Shown: one piece after another, positions 16,522-25,500 of the stretch
How positions within the stretch are numbered: the first letter of the stretch is position 1
Layout of the letters: every line of letters starts with the position of its first letter
Source: an uncultured Pirellulaceae bacterium
GTDB lineage: Bacteria; Planctomycetota; Planctomycetia; Pirellulales; Pirellulaceae
Length of the DNA stretch: 53,248 nucleotides
Assembly (NCBI GenBank): GCA_938040995.1
Contig: CALHZT010000182.1
Coordinates: forward strand, 1 to 53,248
Direction of reading: 5' to 3'
The notes under the pieces: model-generated
Database searches by the model: none
What the model was told of the DNA's origin: nothing
The model's input: only the letters and a program-made list of their open reading frames with translations
Made by a program: the position numbers and the translations under genes

Positions 16522-17610
16522 CTAGCGACACAGCGAACAACCCCGTCCTGCACAGCGTGAGCAGTCAGGATGGTTGTACTCTTTGATCCAGGCACGATTT
16601 CTCGGTTCTGGATATCTGACTCCAGGTTGTTGTTTGACGTGTAGTTTGATGTTCCTCGTTGGCTCTGGAATGTACTGGTGCGTGTGATTGCGAATCACAT
16701 GCTTACGCATTCCAGCCGGACCTCCGTGCGGAATGTGTGGTGGGCCAGCCAGTCCAATCGGCGTACCGCTCGAAGGCATGCCGTAGATCGGGCCACCAGG
16801 TCCGGTCATTCCGCCACCGGCTGAGCCGCCTCCGCCGCCGCTTGCACTGTCATTGCCGAGGGAACCAAAGTAGGCAAGATCTTCGTGAGCCATGCCTGGC
16901 ATCTCAATGTCCTTGTTTCCAATTCGCAGGATCGCAAGGACCGAGCCGCGACGGTCGGCTTCGACAACCGGGTCGACGCCTGGATCCAGTCGCGTGCTGA
17001 CGAGCGTTTCGACTCCCGCGACAGCAAGTTCCTGGTAATCCGCATCCGGCAGGTAGATCACTTTCGTAACGAAGTTGCCGGCCGTCACCTGATTAAAATC
17101 ATCAACGGTCAACTGCAGCGGAATCGCGTTGTGAACCAGGTACGAGAGAGTGCGTGGGTTCGCCGGCCCAACTTCGAGTGTTGGGTAGAGCTCCATGCCT
17201 TCATGACCTGGAACATTTTGCAGCTTCAGCCGATAAAGGCCGGCTTGCGAAAAGTTCGTTCGTCCAGGAGCCACAAGTGGCGTGCCGCTGAAAGAACCGC
17301 TGCCCGATACATCCCAGCTCACCTGCATACCGGCTGGGCGAGCGAACATGACCTGGACCGTTGGATTCCCGGCGGCCATGCCCATGTTTCCGTCTTCGAT
17401 AAATCCGGCTTGCTCGACGCCGCCGCCACCGGGCATGTTACGACCGCCAGCCATTTCGGCGGCGGAGAGGACTCCGGGACCAGGCCCGTCGACTCCGGGC
17501 CCGGGCGCCATTAAACGCTCGAGCGGCGGCAGATTGTATCCCGGTCCGGTCTTGCAACCGACCACTGCCAGCATGCCGATGGCTGCTGTCAGCAAAAGTA
17601 AGCGTTTCAT
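16522..17610 (-). CDS. Lipoprotein with C-terminal cysteine cluster
   Basis: A 362-residue lipoprotein. The start at 17610 (MKRLLLLTAAIG) is chosen over upstream codons because GGGGGA precedes it and the lipobox VVGC (Cys19) follows. A Gly/Pro-rich segment (about 22-70) leads into the domain shared with its downstream paralogue (about 105-255; YPTLEVGPANPRTLSYLVHN, FVTKVIYLPDADYQELA, SVLAILRIGNKDIE). A Gly-rich linker and a His/Pro-rich stretch follow. The end is CSRCAGRGCSLCR, a compact four-cysteine group that could bind metal or form disulphides. First gene of the three-gene exported set, divergent from the LolA-like gene. Confidence 0.8.
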   Translation of the reverse strand: MKRLLLLTAAIGMLAVVGCKTGPGYNLPPLERLMAPGPGVDGPGPGVLSAAEMAGGRNMPGGGGVEQAGFIEDGNMGMAAGNPTVQVMFARPAGMQVSWDVSGSGSFSGTPLVAPGRTNFSQAGLYRLKLQNVPGHEGMELYPTLEVGPANPRTLSYLVHNAIPLQLTVDDFNQVTAGNFVTKVIYLPDADYQELAVAGVETLVSTRLDPGVDPVVEADRRGSVLAILRIGNKDIEMPGMAHEDLAYFGSLGNDSASGGGGGSAGGGMTGPGGPIYGMPSSGTPIGLAGPPHIPHGGPAGMRKHVIRNHTHQYIPEPTRNIKLHVKQQPGVRYPEPRNRAWIKEYNHPDCSRCAGRGCSLCR

Positions 17611-17798
17611 GGTTATCCCCCCCACGATTTTTCGAACGCCAGATTCATTCACTGTTTACTGGCGTGGACCTTTGAAATCCAAAATCACTAAAATGCAGAA
17701 CGCATATCGATGGTGAATCGCACCATCTCGGGTCCTGAAAACTAATCTCGGCCTGCTCGCACCCGCATCTTTGGAAAAATCGACAAAAGTACGCGAAG

Positions 17799-18935
17799 AT
17801 GCCTAACTTGCCACCAAAACCAACGTCTGCGAACGCGAGCATTGCAGCCAAGCTTGCGTGGATGGTGGCGATGCTCCTGAGTGGCGTGATGCATCAGGAT
17901 CTTGCGACTGCACAAGTCGCCGGTCCGTCGACCGATCCGTTGCCAGCGACGGATCCATTTCTGAAGCCACTGCCAGAGATCAGCGATTCTGGACCGGCAA
18001 AACCGAGTCTGACGGTTCCTGTCAGTGCTGCACCGTTGTCGGATCGTGATGTTGCCGGCGATGCGGACGGCCCGGGAAACGGGATGATCCGGCAGTCGAT
18101 AGAGCAGCTCAGCCGATTAAGATCCATCGAGGCCCATATCAATCAGCAGGTGAACATGTTTGGGCGGTCGGTGCTGGGAGTCGGCGAATACCGCCAGATC
18201 AATGTTGGCCAGGATTCTCTGATCCGGCTGGATCTCAAGCTGCAACTCGATGAACAAGTCGCCTCGCTCCAGCAAATCGTGGATGGCAAGTTCATTTGGA
18301 CTTATGAGGAGCGACCACTTGCCGTGCCATCTGCAAAAGATGCCTTGGCGGATCAGTCGCTTGGTTCGGAGGGTACGGGTGTATCACGTCACCTCAGTCG
18401 CGTGAATCTGGATCTCGTGAAGGAGGCCTATGCTGCGGAGAATATTGACGGTTCGTCGCGTTTTCAGGCGTCGATGCCTAGCCTGGGGCAGGGGGGCTTA
18501 TCCGGAATGCTGTCAGAGCTTGGCGACTTGTTCAGCTTCACCGAACCAAAGGCCGGAAAACTGCATTCGACGGATGTTTGGCTGCTGTTTGGGACCTGGA
18601 AACCGTCTGTCGCCGAAGAGCTGTTTCGTGACGAAAAAAAGAAACAGGGCGCTCCGGGAAATTTTGAGCTGCCGGGACATATTCCCCATCAAGTCATCAT
18701 CGCTCTGGGCCGCAGCGATCTGTTCCCGTTTCGCTTTGAGTATCGTCGTCGAGTCGCTGATCAGCCGCTCAACGGAATCGTGGTGAAGACTAATATGCGT
18801 GAAATCGCCTCAATCGAGCTCTCGCGTGTCGCAGCGAATGTTGACATCGATCAGCGGCAGTTTGCCCGCCAAAATCATGATCTGCCAGTGATCGACCGGA
18901 CTGCAGAATTTCTGCTGCACCGTCGAATGCGATAA
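17799..18935 (+). CDS. Secreted protein, possibly LolA-like
   Basis: A 378-residue exported protein: signal peptide about 16-40 (AAKLAWMVAMLLSGVM, ending ATA-QV), a Pro-rich segment, then a mixed region including IEAHINQQVNMFGRSVLGVG, YRQINVGQDSLIRLDLKL and KFIWTYEE. The strand pattern 'gsGeYrQ...lRldLKlq...fiWtyee' resembles LolA-type lipid-binding beta folds and is found in several planctomycete proteins, but I cannot name a family with certainty. The last third contains PHQVIIALGRSDLFPFRFEYRR. It is divergent from the exported-protein operon (188-base gap), so may share its role at the envelope. Confidence 0.7.
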   Translation: MPNLPPKPTSANASIAAKLAWMVAMLLSGVMHQDLATAQVAGPSTDPLPATDPFLKPLPEISDSGPAKPSLTVPVSAAPLSDRDVAGDADGPGNGMIRQSIEQLSRLRSIEAHINQQVNMFGRSVLGVGEYRQINVGQDSLIRLDLKLQLDEQVASLQQIVDGKFIWTYEERPLAVPSAKDALADQSLGSEGTGVSRHLSRVNLDLVKEAYAAENIDGSSRFQASMPSLGQGGLSGMLSELGDLFSFTEPKAGKLHSTDVWLLFGTWKPSVAEELFRDEKKKQGAPGNFELPGHIPHQVIIALGRSDLFPFRFEYRRRVADQPLNGIVVKTNMREIASIELSRVAANVDIDQRQFARQNHDLPVIDRTAEFLLHRRMR

Positions 18936-19254
18936 TCTCGTCGTGTCCCCGGTCGAAGGTTGTTCGGATCTTTAAAGAACCTGGATTTCCCTTCAGCGAT
19001 TCTTCAATTCTTCATTTCTGCAGCATAGGGCTCGCCCTGCTGTGGCGCGCCGTATATTCGGCAAAACACTCACGTTGACTGACCGTCGTTGCGGAGTCTT
19101 CGTCACGAACAGAATTGTCCGTGAATGGGGTGTGAAGTTTGAGGATCTCCCTGCCGTGATACGAAATGGCGGAAACAGGTTGGGTGCGATTTGCCGATAA
19201 AGGCTGAGGCTGTGTAGCCGAAGAGAGCACTTTCCGGTGATTTACTGACGTTCA
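18936..19254. other. Intergenic region before the diguanylate cyclase, no gene seen
   Basis: A 319-base gap. It holds a hairpin at 19021-19042 (CAGC, AGGG / CCCT, GCTG around a CTCG loop) that is not followed by a T-run, so it is a weak terminator candidate for the gene ending at 18935. No ORF is convincing. Confidence 0.4.
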
Positions 19255-20676
19255 ATGCAAGAGTTTATTGACATAACGCTAGGATTGCTGCGGTCATTCA
19301 CCAGTGACCGTCACCGGGTTGCTGCCATGATGTGGATCGGGCTGCTGCTCGTTTCACGGTTAAAGTATCGAGCCGAAACTCAGCCGCATGAGCCGCTTCT
19401 CGTGTGGGGATATGGATTTGCGTTGGCAGCGTCGCTTCTCATGCTTGCCGTCAACGTACTCAGTGAGAGCGGCGTTATTCCACACGCGCAGCTTCATCTG
19501 TTTTTTCCGCCAGCCCAGCGGGCGCTTGCCAGTATTGCAGCGATGGCTTTTTCAGCTGCGTATATTCTCTACGTGGCCCGGAATCGAGAATTTTCGCAAA
19601 GATATCTGTACGCCAGCAAATTGAGTGTCGTTGTTATTTATCTTGCGACATCTTACTGGTGGTTCCAGTTTTCCAGCGCGAATCCTGAAGCGAGCTTTGG
19701 CCAGACGTGGTGTGACTGGGCATTTCGAATCAATGCCTGTCTCTGGTTGGGAACCGGAATCGTCTGCCTGTGGTTGAATTCGAAAGGCTGGATTCGACAA
19801 GCGGTCTGTCTGGCGATTGGTCTGATTTTCCTCGACCACTTTCTCAAATTGCCAGACATGGCGACTGGAGAAACGTACAAACATATCTACGATCCGATTC
19901 GCCATAGTCTGTGTCTGATCAGTATTCCGATTCTTGGCTACGTCTACCTTCGCTGCCATGCTGCTGAGCTGTTGGTTGCGTTCGAATCACTCGAAGATAT
20001 GGTGGCAGCCCGAACGACTGATCTCGAAAACGCCATGGAGGAACTCTCTGTCGCGAATCAACAACTGCGCCGCGTTAGTCGAATTGACCCGCTCACCAAG
20101 CTGTACAACCGCCGTGCCTTCGAGCATGAATATGAACGGTTGCATTCGGTTGTCTGTTTTGAGAACGAGCCGATCGCGGTACTGCTGATCGATCTCGACC
20201 ATTTTAAGCACATCAACGACACATTTGGTCATCAAGTCGGCGATCACTGCCTCGAAGCGGTAGGCGCGATCCTGCTCGAGCACTTTAGTGGCCGGGATGA
20301 TCTTGTCGCCCGATATGGCGGTGAAGAATTCATCGCCGTCGTTGCGAACACGCCTTGGGGTGAGGTGATAGCGCAGGCAGAAGCTTTGAGAGTACGAATT
20401 GCCGAAAATCAAGTCATGACGCCAACGGGAGCGCTGAGCTTCACTGCCAGCCTTGGTTTGGCGTATTCGAATCAGGAATGCCAGGATTACCGTACATCTT
20501 TGATACAGCTTGCGGACGAGAATCTGTACAAGGCAAAACGGCAAGGGAGAAACCGGGTCGTGGCCTTCAATCGAGGCGGTTCCGCTGCACCTTCAAATGA
20601 CCACAAAAGTAAACCGCGGTCATCGCATGAGACGGCCATTAACGTCATTGCATCATGGCCAGAGACAACGGAGTAA
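19255..20676 (+). CDS. Membrane-bound diguanylate cyclase (GGDEF)
   Basis: This enzyme should make cyclic di-GMP from two GTP. About seven hydrophobic helices (residues about 20-245) form an N-terminal sensor region. A short coiled coil (VAFESLEDMVAARTTDLENAMEELSVANQQL) connects to the catalytic domain, which starts at DPLTKLYNRRAFE, has DLDHFKHINDTFGHQVGD and the active-site motif GGEEF at 355-359, and ends LYKAKRQGRNRV. The product-inhibition site normally written RxxD five residues before GGEEF reads GRDD, so the arginine is missing and feedback inhibition is probably weak or absent. The ligand sensed by the membrane part is unknown. No effector gene is nearby. Confidence 0.93.
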   Translation: MQEFIDITLGLLRSFTSDRHRVAAMMWIGLLLVSRLKYRAETQPHEPLLVWGYGFALAASLLMLAVNVLSESGVIPHAQLHLFFPPAQRALASIAAMAFSAAYILYVARNREFSQRYLYASKLSVVVIYLATSYWWFQFSSANPEASFGQTWCDWAFRINACLWLGTGIVCLWLNSKGWIRQAVCLAIGLIFLDHFLKLPDMATGETYKHIYDPIRHSLCLISIPILGYVYLRCHAAELLVAFESLEDMVAARTTDLENAMEELSVANQQLRRVSRIDPLTKLYNRRAFEHEYERLHSVVCFENEPIAVLLIDLDHFKHINDTFGHQVGDHCLEAVGAILLEHFSGRDDLVARYGGEEFIAVVANTPWGEVIAQAEALRVRIAENQVMTPTGALSFTASLGLAYSNQECQDYRTSLIQLADENLYKAKRQGRNRVVAFNRGGSAAPSNDHKSKPRSSHETAINVIASWPETTE

Positions 20677-20727
20677 ACCCCTCGGGCAGAGAGGTTAAAA
20701 CTCCGATTTGAAAGCCGTGTCGCGGAT

Positions 20728-20758
20728 TGTCTTCACCCGCGAACGGGGGCCAGTGAAG
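20728..20758. repeat. Degenerate fragment of the REP/MITE family
   Basis: TGTCTTCACCCGCGAACGGGGGCCAGTGAAG corresponds in halves to the CGTCTTCCCCGCGAACGCGGGGACCCAGTGA part of the element at 10.4 kb, but with several changes and a broken palindrome. It lies in the 86-base gap between the convergent cyclase and DUF1559 genes. Confidence 0.55.
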
Positions 20759-20762
20759 TCCC

Positions 20763-21782
20763 TTACTGTTTCGCTGCAAAAGCCGTTTCGCTTCCGCGAC
20801 GGGTGCTGGCGGCTCGCCAGACTCCAAGTTCGATTTCATTCGAGATGAAGTGAACCGAACCGTCCATGTAGGCTGTCGTGACACCGCCCTGGTGGTAGCT
20901 GCGAGCTGTTACTGCTGCGTAAGTCTCGTTCGTATCCGATTTGCCTTCCTGCTGGCTGGTCCAGTCAACATCGTAGGCGATGCCGTCGTTGATGCATTCG
21001 ACCCTGGTGTTCGGTTGAAACACCGTTGTAAATCCCGTTTGATGGGCGCGACCATCAACCCATTCCGTGTGGCCGCTGCTTGCATGAAATGTGTCTTTTG
21101 GCAACCCACATACCTGGTCACCTGTTGTTGGAGCAATTGAAGGAGCGGATCCGCCGTTTCGGTAATAGGGCGTCCATGCTTTTGCCTCAGACATCGCGAT
21201 TGTCTTGCTCATGCCGTCACGAAAGTCACCGGGCTTCAGGCGCCGGACGGGAACAAATGATCCGTTGCCGCCCTTCCGCGAAGTCGGGTTAAATACGAAC
21301 CAGTCGCCAAGGTTGACGGAGTAGTTCAGCGGGTAATGGTAAGGCGCGCCGTCGCTCAATCGCATTTCATCTCGCACTTCAGACGGGCAGAGAAACGGTG
21401 TCGGGCGAACGGTGGCCAGTTTTTCCGAGCCAATGAATGCCTCGTTGTAAGACTTTTCATAATCGACGCCCGCGAACAAAGCTGCCTCTTCGAGATATGG
21501 CAGCAGTTGCGCCTGAGCCGACCATCCGCTGGCCGCGTTCGAGTCCTCATTGCGATAGTCTTTGGGAGGCATCCAGCTGGAAGGGAATCGCTGAAGTGCA
21601 CTGGCGTGGTTGTGAAGCGCGAGCGCTGACTGTCGCAGATTGTTGGTGCAGGAAATACGGCGGGCTGCTGCACGTGCCTGTTGGACTGCTGGCAGCAGCA
21701 GGGCAACCAGGATTCCAATGATCGCAATAACGACAAGCAACTCGACGAGCGTAAATGCTCGATTCAAACGGGCCTTCTTCAC
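20763..21782 (-). CDS. DUF1559 protein with type IV pilin-like N-terminus
   Basis: A 339-residue protein of the planctomycete DUF1559 family. The N-terminus is a classical prepilin leader and helix, [18 protein letters not shown], cleaved before the Phe, with the conserved Glu at +5, followed by [17 protein letters not shown] and [20 protein letters not shown]. The rest shows the DUF1559 pattern ([31 protein letters not shown]) and ends with [22 protein letters not shown]. Such proteins resemble type II secretion pseudopilins; their role is unknown. The start codon is GTG (21782), with AAGGA nine bases upstream. Isolated, convergent with the diguanylate cyclase. Confidence 0.92.
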   Translation of the reverse strand: MKKARLNRAFTLVELLVVIAIIGILVALLLPAVQQARAAARRISCTNNLRQSALALHNHASALQRFPSSWMPPKDYRNEDSNAASGWSAQAQLLPYLEEAALFAGVDYEKSYNEAFIGSEKLATVRPTPFLCPSEVRDEMRLSDGAPYHYPLNYSVNLGDWFVFNPTSRKGGNGSFVPVRRLKPGDFRDGMSKTIAMSEAKAWTPYYRNGGSAPSIAPTTGDQVCGLPKDTFHASSGHTEWVDGRAHQTGFTTVFQPNTRVECINDGIAYDVDWTSQQEGKSDTNETYAAVTARSYHQGGVTTAYMDGSVHFISNEIELGVWRAASTRRGSETAFAAKQ

Positions 21783-21980
21783 AGTTCAGTCCTTGTATCA
21801 ATGTCAGAGTTGGGCCAAAGCCCGGCCAATTCAGCTGTTTACAGTGTTTTTGGTTGAGATTGAGTCTCAATATCCTCCGTGTGCCCGGGATTTTACAGAT
21901 AGAGCTTCCTTTTGACAACCACGGGTTTGAAAAAGATTTGAGGTATTTTCGCAGGGGGATTTCAGCTCGGAGTAGGCTGA

Positions 21981-22337
21981 GGATCGTTCGAGCAATGAGT
22001 GTCGAATCTCCGTCATGACGACTCATTTGACGGCCTATGGCCGTCTTCCCCGCGAACGCGGGGACCCACTCGAAGCGTATTCACGCTCAATGTCTTTCCC
22101 TGCATCAAAAGCCAATCCGATTCAATGGATTCCCGCCTGCGCGGGAAAGACGGAGCAAGATCCGCTCATGACTCATGTGACGGCCTATGGCCGTCTTCCC
22201 CGCGAACGCGGGGACCCACTCGAAGCGTATTCACGCTCAATGTCTTTCCCAGCATCAAAAAGCCAATCCGATTCAATGGATTCCCGCCTGCGCGGGAAAG
22301 ACGGAGCAAGATCAGGCAGTAATTTCTCGAACGATCC
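21981..22337. repeat. MITE-like palindromic element, copy B with internal tandem duplication
   Basis: Bounded by perfect 12-bp inverted ends, GGATCGTTCGAG (21981-21992) and CTCGAACGATCC (22326-22337). Inside, a 150-bp unit is present twice in tandem (GACGGCCTATGGCCGTC begins at 22029 and again at 22179), each with CCCCGCGAACGCGGGG and TTCCCGCCTGCGCGGGAA. The two units differ by only a few bases. The same element occurs singly at 10338-10564. The wider gap (21783-22548) holds no convincing gene; ORFs crossing it are made of repeat sequence. Confidence 0.85.
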
Positions 22338-22548
22338 TAAAGCGCCAGAGATTGTGGCCGAATGGTTTCGATGGGCGTGGACCGTCATTATCTGGCGATT
22401 CGGCAGCCAGATCGGGTTGCAGAGTGCAGACCAGCTACAGCGATATCGCCGAACCACCCATTGGACGACATATGTGTGCGTACATGGTGCGGCGAGCTGC
22501 CGCGAGAATTTGAGAGTCGTCGTTCCTATCTATAGCTGAAAGACCTCA

Positions 22549-25500
22549 TTACAGCTGAAAGAACTCATCCACCGACTGCAACCACTTCGGCGAATCGGCT
22601 TTTTCCCGCTTTGAGTCCTTCTCGTCGAGATCGTCAAAAGTGAACTCTCTCACGATGAGCGGAATGTTGACACTGGGTTCTGCATTGTCATCGTTGTGAA
22701 CGGCAGCGTCGATTGCCGGCGGTGCAGCCTGCGGAAGATCGAAGACCTCTTCGCCAGGTTCGGGCGGTGTTGGCTGCGTGGCCCCAAGGTTGTCACGCCA
22801 GATCGTATAATCGGCGGCATCAACGATTCCGTTGTTGTTGCCGTCCGCGTTGACCGCAATCGTGCTACCAAATGCGGCCGCCCAGACGTCGTAGTCGCGT
22901 TGCTCGACGATCCCATTTCGATCATAGTCCCCCGGGATCGAAGGCGAATAGTCGACGGTTCCTGGCGATGGTGTTCCCGGTATCCAGCTGCCTGAATCAT
23001 TGCCGTACAGAGTCGGACCTCCTCGTTCGAGCGTATACCCGCCGCCGTCGGCGGTTGTCGGCCAAGGCAACCGATCGTCGTACAACACTTCATCGGCCGT
23101 CACATGAGGAATGAGGTCTGGATTGGCAGGCGAAGGCAGGTCCGGTTGTTGGAGTTCAATACGGCCAAAGCTGTTATTCAGATTGCTGGAATAGCCACCA
23201 GCCAGCACGACTCCGTTGGTCAGCCCGTAGTGGGAGAAAAATGCTGCTACACGAAACACGTCGGAGATCTCGAACGGTACAATAACGAGGAGCTCGCCCG
23301 GTGCGAGTGTGGTATCGGCAGCAAAGTCATAATCGACTTCGCCACGCAAACGCCAGTCGGTCAGGTCAACAGGTGCCGACGTCGGGTTGTGAATCTCAAC
23401 GAACTCAAGATCGTTATCCGTTATCTCTGGATCGATAGCCAGCGCAGCCGCGGTTGGATCTGTCGGGTGATAATTGACTTCGCTGATCACCACCGGCCCA
23501 ACCATCGCGCCGCTGTTTGCAGATGCAAGCGTGTTTGTTGACAGAGGCGTGAATCTTCCGCTGCCATTCGGGACGCGCCCGATAGTTTGACCATTGAACG
23601 ACGCGCCGAATTCGACGTGGTCAACAAATTTGACTCCGTTGCCGGATGGCGCCGTCAGGTAGACCTGGTCTTCGGTGTCGGCTCGAAGAGCAAAGCCCAG
23701 CTGATTCTCATCAAAGACAACGTAGCCGCCGGCCGGCAGCAGCGTCCCCACACCAATCTGAAACTTGGTCAGGTTTTGATCGGAATCGCTGAGGTACCAA
23801 CCACCAATGTCGACTGGTATGTCCAGTGGATTGAACAGCTCGATCGCGTCCAGTTCCGGCAAGTCGGTGTGAGCCAGCACTTCGTTAATGACGACTCCCT
23901 CGAGAGGCGCCGAGTCAGCATTCGGCGTGCCACCGTACTCGGCACTTGCCCGCCAGCTGTAGTACTTGCCCAGCAAATCGGCTTCCGTCTCGAGATCGTT
24001 CAATACGAGCGACGCTCCGCCTCCATCGGCTGCGACAGGCCATGGATCTGCGTCGTTGTAGGTGACGGCAACAATCTCGCTTCCCAGTCCATTAAGAAGT
24101 TGAATTGTCTCGCCACTGTTGCTGAGGCCGCCTGACCACTGACCGGCAACATTCAGTCCGGAGCCGTATCTTGCAGTGAACGCAGTGAGATCTTCAACAA
24201 CGACAACCCGCTCTCCCGGATCAAGCGTTGTATTTCCGAATGTAAAGGTGACTCCATCTGACAGTTGGAACCCGTTCAGATTGATCGAATCGGACGGATG
24301 CGTATTTGTCAGTTCAATGAACTCAAAATCATCGTTGTCTGTGGAAACAGCCAGTTCTGCCGCAGTCGCAGGGTCATGTGGATTGTAGTTGATCTCGCTG
24401 ATCAGGACCGCCAGATCGTCAGCCGTAAAGGTGGCTTCGACCAGTGGGCTCCATTGACCACCCGAGATCGTGCGCGCTTTGACGATCGTTGTCGTATCCA
24501 GCGTTACGGGGCCGGTGTACTGCGTGCCGACTGCAGTGCCAAATGCATTTCTTGGATCTGAACCATCAAGCGTGTAGTAGATGGTTCCCGTTCCATTGAT
24601 CATCAGGCTGCTGCCAGCGTCGATCGAACCGCCATGCTGAGCCGAACCGTTGATCGCAAAGTCAGGAGCGGGTGTCGTAATCCACAGTCCATCACTTTGC
24701 AGTCGCTGTAGCAGAATATCGTCCGCATTTTCGAGGAACGAGTCGTGGACGTAATCAACAGCATCCCGCCAATGATCGACCGTCATGAGCGGAATGGTCT
24801 GCCCGCCAGTCGGAATGTGGCCATCGCCGAATGGCCCCAGACTTGTGTAAGCCGTTACCGAATCACCCTCTTTGGCATCACCCCATCGAGCCGATTCGCC
24901 AATGATGCCAGCCTCGATCTGGTTTGCCCGGGCTGTCCACCGCTCCTGGCCCGCAGCAGTCGTCAGGGCACCATCATTGAAGAGATGCTTTTGGACTCTG
25001 TCCGCAAAACGCAGCCGGAACTCAGAACTGTTGCGCAAATTCTGAAACAGCTCGCCCGGCGTATTGTTATTACTGGCCGTCGTGCGATCCCGGTAAAGCT
25101 GGTCGAGAGAAATCTCCTGATCCCACGTGAAGAACTGAAACCCCTTACCGGGATCGACACGGTTCCTCGCCGCATACCAGTTATGGCTGGGCCAGTCTTC
25201 GACTCCACCGTAAAGGTGCGTAATCATATAGTCGATGAAATTGTCGACATCGAGTAGAGCATCCGTATTGGGGTCATTGGTGCCGTTGAAAAAATTGCCC
25301 TGAATCCGTTGGAAAAGATTGTTGGCGTTTCCTGACGAAGCGGAGTCAATCTGTCGCGAAAGCGAGAACATCTCGTCGTACGCCGTTCTCTGACCGCGGA
25401 ACAACTCGTTAAAGTCGCGAATGATATCCCAGTCTTCCTGCTCTCCGCCGACTCGGGATGAAAGAAACGCATCATCGACTCGCTCACTCGGCCAGTAGAG

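Noticed and set aside
21981..22337. Possible CRISPR array because of repeated palindromes
   Set aside because: Only two 150-bp tandem units, no short regular repeat-spacer pattern and no cas genes.
22015..22539. 174-codon ORF across MITE copy B
   Set aside because: The sequence is two copies of the repeat; translated repeats (LPRERGDPLEAYSRSMSFPAS) show it is not a protein gene.
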